NCBI RefSeq assembly: GCF_014199935.1
Contig: NZ_JACHOP010000024.1
Location: 1-64,000, forward strand
From: Methylorubrum rhodinum
Lineage (GTDB): Bacteria > Pseudomonadota > Alphaproteobacteria > Rhizobiales > Beijerinckiaceae
DNA length: 64,000 nucleotides
Direction: 5' to 3'
Part shown: positions 37,329-46,036 of the stretch, piece after piece
Layout: each line of letters opens with the position of its first letter
Numbering within the stretch: the stretch's first letter is position 1
Notes under the pieces: model-generated
Databases searched by the model: none
What the model saw: only the letters and a program-made list of their open reading frames with translations
Told to the model about the DNA's origin: nothing
Program-made: the position numbers and the translations under genes

Positions 37329-38080
37329 GGACTCGAGCCTTCGCGCTCTTCCTCTGAGGCCGGCGGCGCCGGGCGCCGCCGCCGGATCAGCCACCACACG
37401 CCGGCCATGTCGAGGAGCCCGACCCAGAGCCGGTCGAACATCCCGTACTTCGAGCGGCCGGTGAAGCGCGGCCGGTCGATCACGTCGCGGTGGACGACGG
37501 CAAACCCCTCGCGGGTGACCAGCGCGGGCATGAAGCGGTGCAGCGCATCGAAATACGGCAGGCCGAGATAGACCTCGCGGCGAAACACCTTGAGGCCGCA
37601 GCCGGTGTCGCGGGTGGCGTCCTTCAGGATTTTTCCGCGCACGCCGTTGGCGACCTTGGACTGGAACCGCTTCCAGCGCCCTTTCCGCCCGACGCGCTGG
37701 CCCTGGGCGAGGCCGACGCGCGCGCCGCCCTCGACGAGGGCGCCGTACAGCGCCGGGATGAAGGCCGGATCGTTCTGGCCGTCGCCGTCCAGCGTCGCGA
37801 TCACGGGCGCGCGGGCGCGCAGCACGCCGCTGCGCACCGCCGCGCTCTGGCCGCCGCTGCGATCGTGCCGGACGATCCGCAGCCACGGGTGGGTCTGCCG
37901 CGCCAGCACCAGGGCGGCCTGCGTCCCGTCGGTCGAGCCGTCGTCGACGTAGAGAACCTCGAACGGGCTCAAGGGCTCGCAGGCGCGGCCGATCTCGGCG
38001 ACCAGCGCGGCGATGTTGCCGGCCTCGTTCTTGACCGGCACGACGACCGAGAGGCGCAAGGGGGTCTGGGTGTCGCTCAT
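37322..38080 (-). CDS. Family 2 glycosyltransferase, polyprenyl-phosphate sugar synthase-like
   Basis: The 252-residue GT-A enzyme resembles dolichol-phosphate mannose synthase. It has VVVPVKNEAGNIAALV, the DDGSTDGT and DGDGQNDP metal/nucleotide motifs, and the DTGCGLKVFRR acceptor-side segment. It would transfer a sugar from a nucleotide donor to undecaprenyl phosphate on the inner face of the membrane. The C-terminus is short and basic without added membrane helices. Its ATG overlaps the stop of the GT39 gene upstream by 4 nt, and its stop overlaps the LAB_N gene. The sugar is not predictable; mannose-like, glucose-like and galacturonate donors are all known in related systems. Confidence 0.9.
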   Translation of the reverse strand: MSDTQTPLRLSVVVPVKNEAGNIAALVAEIGRACEPLSPFEVLYVDDGSTDGTQAALVLARQTHPWLRIVRHDRSGGQSAAVRSGVLRARAPVIATLDGDGQNDPAFIPALYGALVEGGARVGLAQGQRVGRKGRWKRFQSKVANGVRGKILKDATRDTGCGLKVFRREVYLGLPYFDALHRFMPALVTREGFAVVHRDVIDRPRFTGRSKYGMFDRLWVGLLDMAGVWWLIRRRRPAPPASEEEREGSSPC

Positions 38081-39804
38081 GGGGTCGCGCCCGGCAGCAC
38101 GGCCCAGGCCGAGACCCCGACCGGCTTGCCGCCGTTGATGTTGAAGCCGGTGACGCGCCCGACCGGATTTTTTCGGACATCGCCGGTCGCGGCGAAGTCG
38201 TCGGCGAAGCGGTCCTCGACCAGGACGAGGCGGCAGCCGCCGGCCCGAAGGAAATCGCGCGCCTCGGCGCCGGAGTTCAGCATGGCGAGATCGGTGCCCA
38301 GCGTGAAGACGAGGCTCGGCTCGCGCAGGCCCAAGGACGCCGTGCGGGCGCCCGCGCAGGGCAGGGCATCGCGGAGCGCGGCGAGCCGCGGGGCGAGCTT
38401 GAGGCTCTGCAGCACCGGCTGGGTCAGGCCAAACACCGCGGGCGAGACGATCAGCGAGGCGAGGATCGCCAGCACCAGCGCCCCCTCCCCCGCGCCGCGG
38501 CGGAAGGCGGCGAGCGCCGCTGCTGCGAGTGCGCAGGCGGCGAGGAGGAACGGCAGGGCGGCCAGCGGCAGCACGCCGTCGAGGCGCCACGCGGCGAGGC
38601 TCAGGCCCACGGTCAGCCCCACCGGGATCAGCACGACGAGGCCGGCGACCCACGCGGCCCCCGGCCGGCGCGGATCGAGGGCGCCGCGATACAAAGCGAG
38701 CACGGTCAGGATCGCCACCGCCGGCATCAAGGGCAGGACGTAGTGCGGGAGCTTCGTCGGCAAGGCCTCGAAGATCAGCCATGCCGGCACGATCCAGGCC
38801 AGCAGCAGTGCGACCGCGTCCTCGCCGCGCTGCCGCCACGCGAAGGGGACGGCGAGGAAGGCGAAGGCGGCGCCGGGCCAGAAGGTGGCGAAGAAGGCGA
38901 GCGCGTAGGCGCCGGGCGGGCCCCAATGCTTCTCGGCCGCGCCGCCGACCTTGCCGAGCATGTCACGTCCCACCGCCTCGCCGAAGAAGGCGCCGCCGCT
39001 CTTCCAGGCGATGGCCGCGAACCACGGCGCCACGACGAGGAGCACCAGCGCGAGGCCGAGCCGCGGGCGCAGGTCGGTGAGCCAGCGGGCCGAGCCCTCG
39101 CGCAGCGACAGCACGAGCGCCGCGAGGCCGGCGAAGAACGGCACCATCGGCCCCTTGATCAGGATGCCGAGGGCGACGGCGAGCCAGAAGATCGCAACGG
39201 TCCCGAGGCCCGGCGGCCCGCGCCGCCGCTCCAGCGTCGCGCGGCCGAGCCACGCGCGGGCGAGCGCGCCGAAGCTCGCGGTGGCGCAGGCCGCGAGCAG
39301 CGCGTCGGTCTTGGCGAGCCGCGCCTCGGCCGAGAGCATCAGGCAGGCGGAAAACAGCGCGGCGGCGAGCAGCGCTCCGCGCCGCGGTAGGAAGGCGAGC
39401 GCGGCCCAGTAGGTCAGCAGGATCGCCGCCAGCGCCCCGATCAGCGAGGGGATGCGGTAGAGGCCGATGGCGGTGCGGGCGTCCGGCACGCCGAGCGCCT
39501 CGGCCGCCGCGACGGTGGCGGCCTGGGCCCAGTAGAGGCCGACCGGCTTCTTGTGGCGCGCCTCCGCCTGGAAGCGGATGTCGACGAGATCGCCCGTCTC
39601 CAGCATCTGCTTGGACGCTTGCGCGAAGCGCGGCTCGTCCCGGTCCATCGGCTGGAGCGAACCGATCCCGGGCAGGAAGCAGACGAGGCCGAGGACGAGA
39701 AGCAGCGCGCAGGCGCGTCTGTCGCTCGCAGCACCCGCGGCGAGCAGGCCGTCCGCCGTCCGCAGCAGGCGCGCGAGCGGGCCGGAGGCGAAGGCCGCCG
39801 TCAT
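38077..39804 (-). CDS. ArnT-like glycosyltransferase, GT39/83 family
   Basis: The 575-residue integral membrane protein has about 12 membrane helices. It carries the periplasmic-loop motif MDRDEPRFAQASKQMLETGD, where the paired acidic residues are catalytic in ArnT-type transferases. It also has RHKKPVGLYW after the first helices. Such proteins take a sugar from undecaprenyl phosphate and attach it to lipid A or another surface acceptor in the periplasm. The operon GT39-GT2-LAB_N supplies donor synthesis, probable translocation and transfer. ATG 39804 is preferred because it gives the short cytoplasmic leader; the frame continues upstream without support. Confidence 0.87.
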   Translation of the reverse strand: MTAAFASGPLARLLRTADGLLAAGAASDRRACALLLVLGLVCFLPGIGSLQPMDRDEPRFAQASKQMLETGDLVDIRFQAEARHKKPVGLYWAQAATVAAAEALGVPDARTAIGLYRIPSLIGALAAILLTYWAALAFLPRRGALLAAALFSACLMLSAEARLAKTDALLAACATASFGALARAWLGRATLERRRGPPGLGTVAIFWLAVALGILIKGPMVPFFAGLAALVLSLREGSARWLTDLRPRLGLALVLLVVAPWFAAIAWKSGGAFFGEAVGRDMLGKVGGAAEKHWGPPGAYALAFFATFWPGAAFAFLAVPFAWRQRGEDAVALLLAWIVPAWLIFEALPTKLPHYVLPLMPAVAILTVLALYRGALDPRRPGAAWVAGLVVLIPVGLTVGLSLAAWRLDGVLPLAALPFLLAACALAAAALAAFRRGAGEGALVLAILASLIVSPAVFGLTQPVLQSLKLAPRLAALRDALPCAGARTASLGLREPSLVFTLGTDLAMLNSGAEARDFLRAGGCRLVLVEDRFADDFAATGDVRKNPVGRVTGFNINGGKPVGVSAWAVLPGATP

Positions 39805-40072
39805 GAACGGGCGGCGCCCGCGCCGGGATGGGGCGGCGTCCGGGGCGGGCGGGAGGGGACGGGCATCGGCGGGCTCGGGGGCGGACCTTCGTCGCGGCCG
39901 ACGGATGGCCCCGGCCCGGCCGGGCGCCGTGTCGGTGATCCCGCCGGGATTGTCAAATGCCTCGCGGGCCCCTGCCGCTCGTGCGCTCGCGCACACGAGG
40001 GTCGAACCCAGGGCAAGGCAAACATGCGCCGGGCGGGTAGCCGGATCGGGAGGAGGCCCCTATATCCCGCGC

Positions 40073-40267
40073 ATGGCAAACAACAGCGCAAACCCCTACA
40101 CCCTCGAAATCGAAGCCTGCGAGCGCCCGGCGGGACACTTCACCTGGGCGATCCGCCGAAACGGCAAGCTGTTCCAGCGCGCCGACCGGGTCCAGACCAC
40201 GGAAGAGGCGGCCGAGCGCAGCGGACTGGCCGCCCTGGAGAAGCTCCTGAGCGGCCGCGAGCGCTGA
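40073..40267 (+). CDS. Small conserved-looking protein, unknown function
   Basis: The 64-residue product starts MANNSANPYTLEIEACERPA, followed by FTWAIRRNGKLFQRADRV and a helix EEAAERSGLAALEKLLSG. This layout (strand, loop, strand, helix) is seen in short alphaproteobacterial hypothetical proteins. GGGAGGAGG about 15 nt before the ATG at 40073 serves as the ribosome-binding site. It diverges from the GT39 gene, and a hairpin terminator candidate follows it. I cannot name a family. Confidence 0.6.
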   Translation: MANNSANPYTLEIEACERPAGHFTWAIRRNGKLFQRADRVQTTEEAAERSGLAALEKLLSGRER

Positions 40268-40325
40268 TCCGGTCGGCCGCGACGAGCGGCCCACCGCGCT
40301 CCACCTAAAATCCATGACGAACCGC

Positions 40326-40363
40326 GAAAAGGCTCCCGGGTCCGACCCCCGTGGGGCCTTTTC
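40326..40363 (+). terminator. Probable intrinsic terminator
   Basis: GAAAAGGCTCC (40326-40336) pairs with GGGGCCTTTTC (40353-40363) with a single mismatch, and the right arm carries the run TTTTCC. It lies between the 64-residue protein gene and the acyl-CoA synthetase gene, both on the plus strand, and would end the transcript of the former. Confidence 0.5.
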
Positions 40364-40404
40364 CGTCGTTGATCGCCTCTCAGGCTCGTCTAATCTCATG
40401 AAAA

Positions 40405-42063
40405 ATGGGAGGCGACGCCGTGGCGCGCGAGACGATCCGAGAGACGATCTATGACCGGGACCTCGACAAGAACCCGGCCAATTACCAGCCGCTGACGCCG
40501 CTGACCTATCTCGACCGCGCCGCCCGGACCTTTCCGGACAGCATCGCCGTCGTCCACGGCAGCCTGCGGCGCCCCTATGGCGAACTCTACGCGCGCACCC
40601 GGCGGCTGGCCTCGGCGCTGGCCGCCCGCGGCATCGGCCGGGGCGACACGGTGGCGGTGCTCCTCGCCAACACGCCCGCGATGATCGAGTGCCACTACGG
40701 CGTGCCGATGACGGGGGCGGTGCTCAACACCCTCAACACCCGCCTCGATGCGGAGGCCATCGGCTTCTGCCTCGATCACGGCGAGGCCAAGGTCTTCATC
40801 GTCGACCGCGAGTTCTCGAAGCTCGCCCGCGGCGCCCTGGAGAAGGCGGGCGTGACGCCGTTCGTCATCGACTACGACGACCCCGAGTTCACGGGCGAAG
40901 GCTCCGCCCTCGGCGAGACGGATTACGAAACATTCCTGGCCTCCGGCGATCCCGACCACGACTGGGCGATGCCCGACGACGAGTGGGACGCGATCTCGCT
41001 CAACTACACCTCGGGCACCACGGGCGATCCGAAGGGCGTGGTCTACCACCACCGCGGCGCGGCGCTTCTCGCGCTCGGCAACGTCATCACGGCGGGGATG
41101 GGCCAGCACGCGGTCTATCTCTGGACCCTGCCGATGTTCCACTGCAATGGCTGGTGTTTTCCGTGGTCGCTCTCCGTGGTGGCCGGCACCCATGTCTGCC
41201 TGCGACAGGTCCGGGCGCCGGCGATGTACGCTGCTCTGGCCGAGCACGGCGTGACGCATCTCTCGGGCGCGCCGATCGTGATGTCGACGCTGCTCAACGC
41301 CCCCGACGACCAGAAGCGCCCGCTGCCCCAACGGGTCCACTTCCTCACGGCGGCCGCGCCCCCGCCCGAGGCGGTGCTCGCCGCCATGGGAGAGGCCGGC
41401 TTCGACGTGACCCATCTCTACGGGCTGACTGAGACCTACGGCCCGGCGGTGGTCAACGCGTGGCACGAGGAATGGAGCGACCTGCCCTCCGACGAGCGCG
41501 CGCGGAAGAAGGCCCGCCAGGGCGTGCGCTACCCCGTGCTGGAGGGCCTCGACGTGCGCGACCCCGAGAGCATGGACTCCCTGCCCGCCGACGGGCAGAC
41601 CATCGGCGAGGTGATGTTCCGCGGCAACGTGGTGATGCGCGGCTACCTGAAGAACCCGAAATCGACCCGCGAGGCGTTCGAGGGCGGCTGGTTCCGCTCC
41701 GGCGATCTCGGGGTGAAACACCCCGACGGCTACATCCAGCTCAAGGACCGCTCGAAGGACATCATCATCTCGGGCGGCGAGAACATCTCCTCGATCGAGG
41801 TCGAGGACGCCCTGTTCAAGCACCCGGCGGTCGCGGCCGCCGCCGTGGTGGCCAAGCCCGACGACAAATGGGGCGAGACGCCGTGCGCCTTCGTCGAGCT
41901 GAAGGAGGGGCAGGAGGTCTCGGCCGAGGACCTGATCGCGTGGTGCCGCGAGCGGCTGGCCCCCTACAAGCTGCCGCGCCACGTGGTGTTCGGGGAGTTG
42001 CCGAAGACCTCGACGGGGAAGGTGCAGAAGTTCGTGCTCAGGGAGAAGGCGCGGGAGGGGTGA
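40405..42063 (+). CDS. Acyl-CoA synthetase (AMP-forming)
   Basis: The 552-residue ANL-superfamily enzyme would activate a carboxylic acid to its CoA thioester. It has YTSGTTGDPKG at about 201-211 (the P-loop), HLYGLTETYGPA as the A4/A5 motif, and GGWFRSGDLGVKHPDGY with the adenylate-binding Asp. The segments SKDIIISGGENISS and SLEVED-like follow, and the catalytic lysine motif LPKTSTGKVQKFVLRE ends the protein. The closest-looking group contains medium-chain and 3-methylmercaptopropionate-type CoA ligases; the substrate is not evident. It is followed immediately by the convergent TPR gene. Confidence 0.93.
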   Translation: MGGDAVARETIRETIYDRDLDKNPANYQPLTPLTYLDRAARTFPDSIAVVHGSLRRPYGELYARTRRLASALAARGIGRGDTVAVLLANTPAMIECHYGVPMTGAVLNTLNTRLDAEAIGFCLDHGEAKVFIVDREFSKLARGALEKAGVTPFVIDYDDPEFTGEGSALGETDYETFLASGDPDHDWAMPDDEWDAISLNYTSGTTGDPKGVVYHHRGAALLALGNVITAGMGQHAVYLWTLPMFHCNGWCFPWSLSVVAGTHVCLRQVRAPAMYAALAEHGVTHLSGAPIVMSTLLNAPDDQKRPLPQRVHFLTAAAPPPEAVLAAMGEAGFDVTHLYGLTETYGPAVVNAWHEEWSDLPSDERARKKARQGVRYPVLEGLDVRDPESMDSLPADGQTIGEVMFRGNVVMRGYLKNPKSTREAFEGGWFRSGDLGVKHPDGYIQLKDRSKDIIISGGENISSIEVEDALFKHPAVAAAAVVAKPDDKWGETPCAFVELKEGQEVSAEDLIAWCRERLAPYKLPRHVVFGELPKTSTGKVQKFVLREKAREG

Positions 42064-42072
42064 GACGGCGCG

Positions 42073-44244
42073 TCACGCCGGTTGCAGACGTTGCAGGATC
42101 GCGCTCACCCGTTCGACCTCCGCCGCGTAGAATGCGGCATACGGCTCGTGACCGGCCGCCTCGAACGTCTCCCAGGCCGTTCGGATCTGATCGAGCGCGG
42201 ACTGCGCGAGGGCGGGATCGCCGCGACCTTCCGCCAAAGTGGCAAGCGCGCCTCCCTGGTTGCCGAGACTCATCGCCCAGTCGAGGGGCACGCGCTCGCG
42301 GGTTCGCTCCTGCAGGGCGGCCCGGTAGGCGTCCACGGCCTGCTGCAGGCGTTCGGTGCCGCTCTCGCGCTGGCCGAGCTTCCAGAGCGCGTTGCCGAGG
42401 TTGTTCTGGGTCGCGGCCCAGCCGAGGGGCACGCGCTCGCGGGTGTATTCCTCCAGGGCGGCCCGGTAGGCGTCCGCGGCCTGCTGCAGGCGTTCGGTGC
42501 CGCTCTCGCGCTGACCGAGCGTCGAGAGCGCGTTGCCGAGGTTGTTCTGGGTCGCGGCCCAGTCGAGGGGCACGCGCTCGCGGGTGTATTCCTCCAGGGC
42601 GGCCCGGTAGGCGTCCACGGCCTGCTGCAGGCGTTCGGTGCCGCTCTCGCGCTGACCGAGCGTCTGGAGCGCGGTGGCGAGGTTGTTCTGGGTCGCGGCC
42701 CAGCTGAGGGGCACGCGCTCGCGGGTTCGCTCCTCCAGGGCGGCCCGGTAGGCGTCCACGGCCTGCTGCAGGCGTTCGGTGCCGCTCTCGCGCTGGCCGA
42801 GCGTCTGGAGCGCGTTGCCGAGGTTGTTCTGAATCGCGGCCCAGTCGAGAGAATCTGTGGCCCTGTCGGACGATCCGACAAGCGATCGAAACTGCTCGAT
42901 GGCTTCACGGAGGGCCGTATTGCGGCCGAACTCCTCGCCGAGCATCCGAAGCGCCAGACCCTGCCGGTGCGCATAACCCCGGGCGATCGCCGCGTCCGCC
43001 GGAGCGGCGATGCGGCTGGCTTCCGCGTAATGCGCGGCGGCCTCGCGGTAGGCGTCCGGATTGGGGCGCAGCATCGCCGCCGCGGCGCGCTCCGCCCGGC
43101 TCTCGGCCGCCGAGAGGCGCTTGCGCCGCGCCAGTTCTTCGAGGTCGTCGAGCCCGGCGAGGTCGCGCGCTTCGGCCGAGGCGAGATGCCCGTCGGCCTC
43201 CACGAAGCGGCCGGCCTGCAGCGCGGCGGCGGCGCGCGTGCGCAGGCGCGCCACCTCCGGGTCGTCGTTCGAGAGGCGGTTCAGCCGGTCGGTGAGCGCC
43301 TTGAACTCCGCGGCCTTGGCGCGCAGGCGCCGCTCGATCTCCGCCGCGTCGGCGCCCTGCCCTCCCTCGCCCATCTCGGCGAGGATCCCGCGCAGCGCGT
43401 CGAGCGGCACGCTCTCCAAGTGGGCGACGCGGCGGAGGACCTCGTCGAGCTTGGCGTCGATGCCCGGCAGCAGGGCGAGGTGGCGCGCCGCGCCCTCGCG
43501 CATCAGCGACAGCGCGTCGAGACGCGTAAGGGTCGCCTCGAAGCGCGCGTCGAGCCCCCGGACGGAAGCGAGCGTGGCCTCGCCGAGGTCGCGGGCCAAC
43601 TTGTCCATGGCGATGTAGAAGGCCTCCCGCGCCTGCGGGTAGCTCTTGGGATCCTTGAGGATTTCCGCGAAGGCGGCGAAGACGAGTTCGCCGAACGCCC
43701 GGTTCGGGCCCTGCCCCGGCATCGGCAGCCCCGCCGCCGCAATCCGACCGAACACGGCCGGCACGCTCTCCGGCGGCCAACCGGCCAGCGCCGCCAGCAC
43801 GCCGGGGAAGGCCGCCGTGACCGCGTCGCCGAGGCCGGGGTCGCGGCCCGGCGCGACGAATTCCGGCACGCCGTTGACGATCGCGTCCACGTGCGCGTCG
43901 ATGGGCGAGGCGACGGGTTCCCGGCGCCGGTCGAGCGCGAGGTCGCGGGCATCGAGCAGCCGCTCGCGGGCCTCGGTCTCGAAACGCTCGATGTCGGCGG
44001 CGGCTCCGCGCCATTCCGGATCCCAGGCCCGCTGGCGCGCCTCGTCGAGAACCTCCAGCGCGGCCTCGATCCACGCGAGCCGCGTCGCCCGCACGAGGTC
44101 GTGGTTGGCCGAGATCGACGCGAAGGGATTGGCGTCGCCGAGCCGCGCGAGCCATCGCCGCTTCAGATGATCCGGGCACAGGCCGGCGGCGGCCGAGGGC
44201 AGGCCGCCGGTCACCATATCGAGGAGCTTTCCGAGCCAGTCCAT
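42073..44244 (-). CDS. Tetratricopeptide repeat protein with tandem 47-residue repeats
   Basis: The 723-residue product has an N-terminal region (about 1-460) that I do not recognise. It has predicted helices, including NPFASISANHDLVRATRLAW, an alpha-rich middle, and Arg/Ala-rich linkers. From about residue 469 to 656 there are four near-identical 47-residue units, each with AATQNNLGNALQTLGQRESG, which form TPR-like helical pairs. The C-terminal unit (EAAGHEPYAAFYAAEVERV) is a degenerate repeat. Such repeats normally make protein-binding scaffolds. The NHDL-type N-terminus recalls regulatory TPR proteins, but the link is weak. Confidence 0.78.
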   Translation of the reverse strand: MDWLGKLLDMVTGGLPSAAAGLCPDHLKRRWLARLGDANPFASISANHDLVRATRLAWIEAALEVLDEARQRAWDPEWRGAAADIERFETEARERLLDARDLALDRRREPVASPIDAHVDAIVNGVPEFVAPGRDPGLGDAVTAAFPGVLAALAGWPPESVPAVFGRIAAAGLPMPGQGPNRAFGELVFAAFAEILKDPKSYPQAREAFYIAMDKLARDLGEATLASVRGLDARFEATLTRLDALSLMREGAARHLALLPGIDAKLDEVLRRVAHLESVPLDALRGILAEMGEGGQGADAAEIERRLRAKAAEFKALTDRLNRLSNDDPEVARLRTRAAAALQAGRFVEADGHLASAEARDLAGLDDLEELARRKRLSAAESRAERAAAAMLRPNPDAYREAAAHYAEASRIAAPADAAIARGYAHRQGLALRMLGEEFGRNTALREAIEQFRSLVGSSDRATDSLDWAAIQNNLGNALQTLGQRESGTERLQQAVDAYRAALEERTRERVPLSWAATQNNLATALQTLGQRESGTERLQQAVDAYRAALEEYTRERVPLDWAATQNNLGNALSTLGQRESGTERLQQAADAYRAALEEYTRERVPLGWAATQNNLGNALWKLGQRESGTERLQQAVDAYRAALQERTRERVPLDWAMSLGNQGGALATLAEGRGDPALAQSALDQIRTAWETFEAAGHEPYAAFYAAEVERVSAILQRLQPA
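42277..42840 (-). repeat. Four tandem 141-bp repeats inside the TPR gene
   Basis: The unit is 141 bp, coding for 47 residues, repeated four times with high nucleotide identity; landmarks recur at 42301, 42442, 42583 and 42724. Each ends with CGCGAGCGCGTGCCCCTC-type sequence coding RERVPL. The repeats keep frame, so copy number could vary by recombination without disrupting the gene. This is direct from sequence inspection. Confidence 0.9.
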
Positions 44245-44474
44245 CGCCGCCGCCTACGAACGGCTCGATGATACCGCTCGCCAAGGTTGTCGCAAGCGCA
44301 GGCTCAAATCCGCATCAAACGATGGCAGTGGGCTTTCTTCGGCATCGCTCTCGAAGTCCTCGATCCGTCCACTTGCTTAGTTTTATCGAAGGTCGGCCTC
44401 CGGCCCTCGGCGGCCCCGCTTCCAGCCCGTAGGATAGCCGCCGCCGCTGCCCTTCCGATCCCGCCGACCGCCGC

Positions 44475-44879
44475 ATGCCCCGCACCCTCCTCGCCCTCTC
44501 GGCCGCGCTCAGCCTCGTCCTCGCCCTGCCGGCGCGGGCCCAGACCGTGGAGGACGGGTCGGAGGCCGCCATCGGCCAGGAGAACGCGGCGATCGTCCTC
44601 GCGCTGATCGCCGAGCGCTTCGCCGCGCTCGATCCGAAGGTCACGACCCTGCGGCGGGCGCAAGGGACAGGGCAAGGAACAGAGGCGTGGATCTGCGGCG
44701 CGGTCAACGTGAAGAACCAGGACGGGCTGTATCTCGGCGAGCGCGGCTTCGTGGTCGATGTGGGCCGCCGCTTCTTCGGCCGGGTGCCCGACGGGCCGGA
44801 ACTGCTCAACCCGCGGGCGGAGGGGTTCGCCGAGAAGGAGCGGATCCGCCAGCTCTTCTTCTCCCTCTGCCTCGACTGA
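44475..44879 (+). CDS. Small exported protein, unknown function
   Basis: The 134-residue product has a cleavable signal peptide (residues 1-22, LLALSAALSLVLALPARAQT; probable cut after ARA). The mature domain of about 110 residues contains two cysteines (WICGA and SLCLD), LGERGFVVDVGRRFFGRVPD and a helix ending the protein. I do not recognise the family. It lies divergently from the TPR gene with about 230 bp between the two starts, in which I see no repeats. Confidence 0.65.
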   Translation: MPRTLLALSAALSLVLALPARAQTVEDGSEAAIGQENAAIVLALIAERFAALDPKVTTLRRAQGTGQGTEAWICGAVNVKNQDGLYLGERGFVVDVGRRFFGRVPDGPELLNPRAEGFAEKERIRQLFFSLCLD

Positions 44880-45156
44880 CGCCGGGCGGCGGCCTCACCC
44901 CACGCCGAGGCGGCGGGCCGCGTCCCTGCGTCCGGCAGGATCGGCGGCACCGGCCCGCAAGACCTGATCCCCCACGGGCCGCCCTTCGACGAGGGACGGT
45001 TGCCGACGGCCGCGTTGCGTGACCCGACGTGATCTGTCACGACTCCGGCGATCTGACCGGTCATTCGCAGCATGACCCGCCCGCGCTTGCCTCGTCGCAA
45101 CATCGATGGCAACGGTGCCGGATTGAGGGTATCGGGATAAAGTTACGAGGCTTCGA
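44880..45156. other. Gap upstream of the polysaccharide gene pair
   Basis: This gap of about 280 bp contains no supported gene. Just after 44895 about 20 bp resemble the last codons of the response regulator at 47238 (GCGGCCCGCCGCCTCGG on the minus strand), perhaps a chance match or a decayed copy. The end of the gap becomes less GC-rich and probably carries the promoter of the WcbI-like gene. Confidence 0.4.
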
Positions 45157-46026
45157 ATGAAGAAAAACATCATAGTGACGAGCAATTGCCAGACGGGCGG
45201 TATTGCAGGTGCACTGACTCAGCTTTTCCCGGAGCATAAGATCTCACCCGTCCATACGACGCAGGCGCGCAACCCGGCCTTCTTCAACAGGAACAACCCG
45301 ACCGTCGCCGAGGCCGATGTCTGGATTTCGAGCGAGGGCTTTCCGAACATCGATGCGTTGAACGAGGGCGGATGGCGGCCGCAGCTCATCTCCTTCGCAT
45401 CGATGTCCTTTCGCGGCTTTCATCCGGACTCGACCTATCTCATTCGACGCGGCGGCGGCCCACTCAACGGCAAGAGATTCGAGCCGGCCTACCACTCTCG
45501 GATCGTTGCCCTCTGCTACATGCACGGCATTTCACGGGACGAGACGGCGTCGTTCTTCAATCGGGATGTCTTTTCGCGATTGAATTATTTCGATTATTAT
45601 CGGTCGCAGAAATCGGCGATCGAGCGCGCCTTCATGAAGAGCGAACTCGACTATGCCTCGTTCTTCCCCAAGATTCAGAGGCAGGGCGTCTTCATGTATA
45701 CGATCAACCATCCGAAAGGGTTCGTCCTCGACCAGATCGCCAGGATCGTGGCCGTCAAGCTGACGGGCCAAAAGTCGTTCCTGCAGGCCGAGCTGAACAC
45801 GATCGACACGTTGTCCGGCACCTTGTGGCCGATCTATCCTGCCATCGGTGATTACTATGCGGTTCCTTCGAGCTACGTTTGGATTGAAAAAAACAAAGTC
45901 AGATTCAATAATCTAGAAGAATTCATCGATTTTCATTACCAGACATACGAGGAGCAGGGACTCACGAAGGAAAACGGCTCCCTGCAAGGCCCGGCCATCA
46001 CCATCGACGCCCTGCGCGGCAAGTAA
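45157..46026 (+). CDS. WcbI family polysaccharide biosynthesis protein
   Basis: The 289-residue product begins with NIIVTSNCQTGGIAGAL, the conserved N-terminus of the WcbI family. WcbI was described from the Burkholderia capsule cluster and binds CoA; it is proposed to be a sugar O-acetyltransferase. The rest contains FVLDQIARIVAVKLTGQ and a basic C-terminal region. Base composition is slightly less GC-rich than its neighbours. It is followed 10 bp later by a GSCFA protein, so the two are co-transcribed. A role in modifying a surface glycan is likely, though no glycosyltransferases are next to the pair. Confidence 0.8.
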   Translation: MKKNIIVTSNCQTGGIAGALTQLFPEHKISPVHTTQARNPAFFNRNNPTVAEADVWISSEGFPNIDALNEGGWRPQLISFASMSFRGFHPDSTYLIRRGGGPLNGKRFEPAYHSRIVALCYMHGISRDETASFFNRDVFSRLNYFDYYRSQKSAIERAFMKSELDYASFFPKIQRQGVFMYTINHPKGFVLDQIARIVAVKLTGQKSFLQAELNTIDTLSGTLWPIYPAIGDYYAVPSSYVWIEKNKVRFNNLEEFIDFHYQTYEEQGLTKENGSLQGPAITIDALRGK

Positions 46027-46036
46027 GAGCGATCCG

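Noticed and set aside
42277..42840. Regular tandem repeats resembling a CRISPR-like array
   Set aside because: The units are 141 bp, head-to-tail without unique spacers, and are in frame in a TPR gene.
44895..44925. Short similarity to the end of the response regulator at 47238
   Set aside because: Only about 20 bp of GC-rich sequence agree; that is too little to claim a duplicated remnant.
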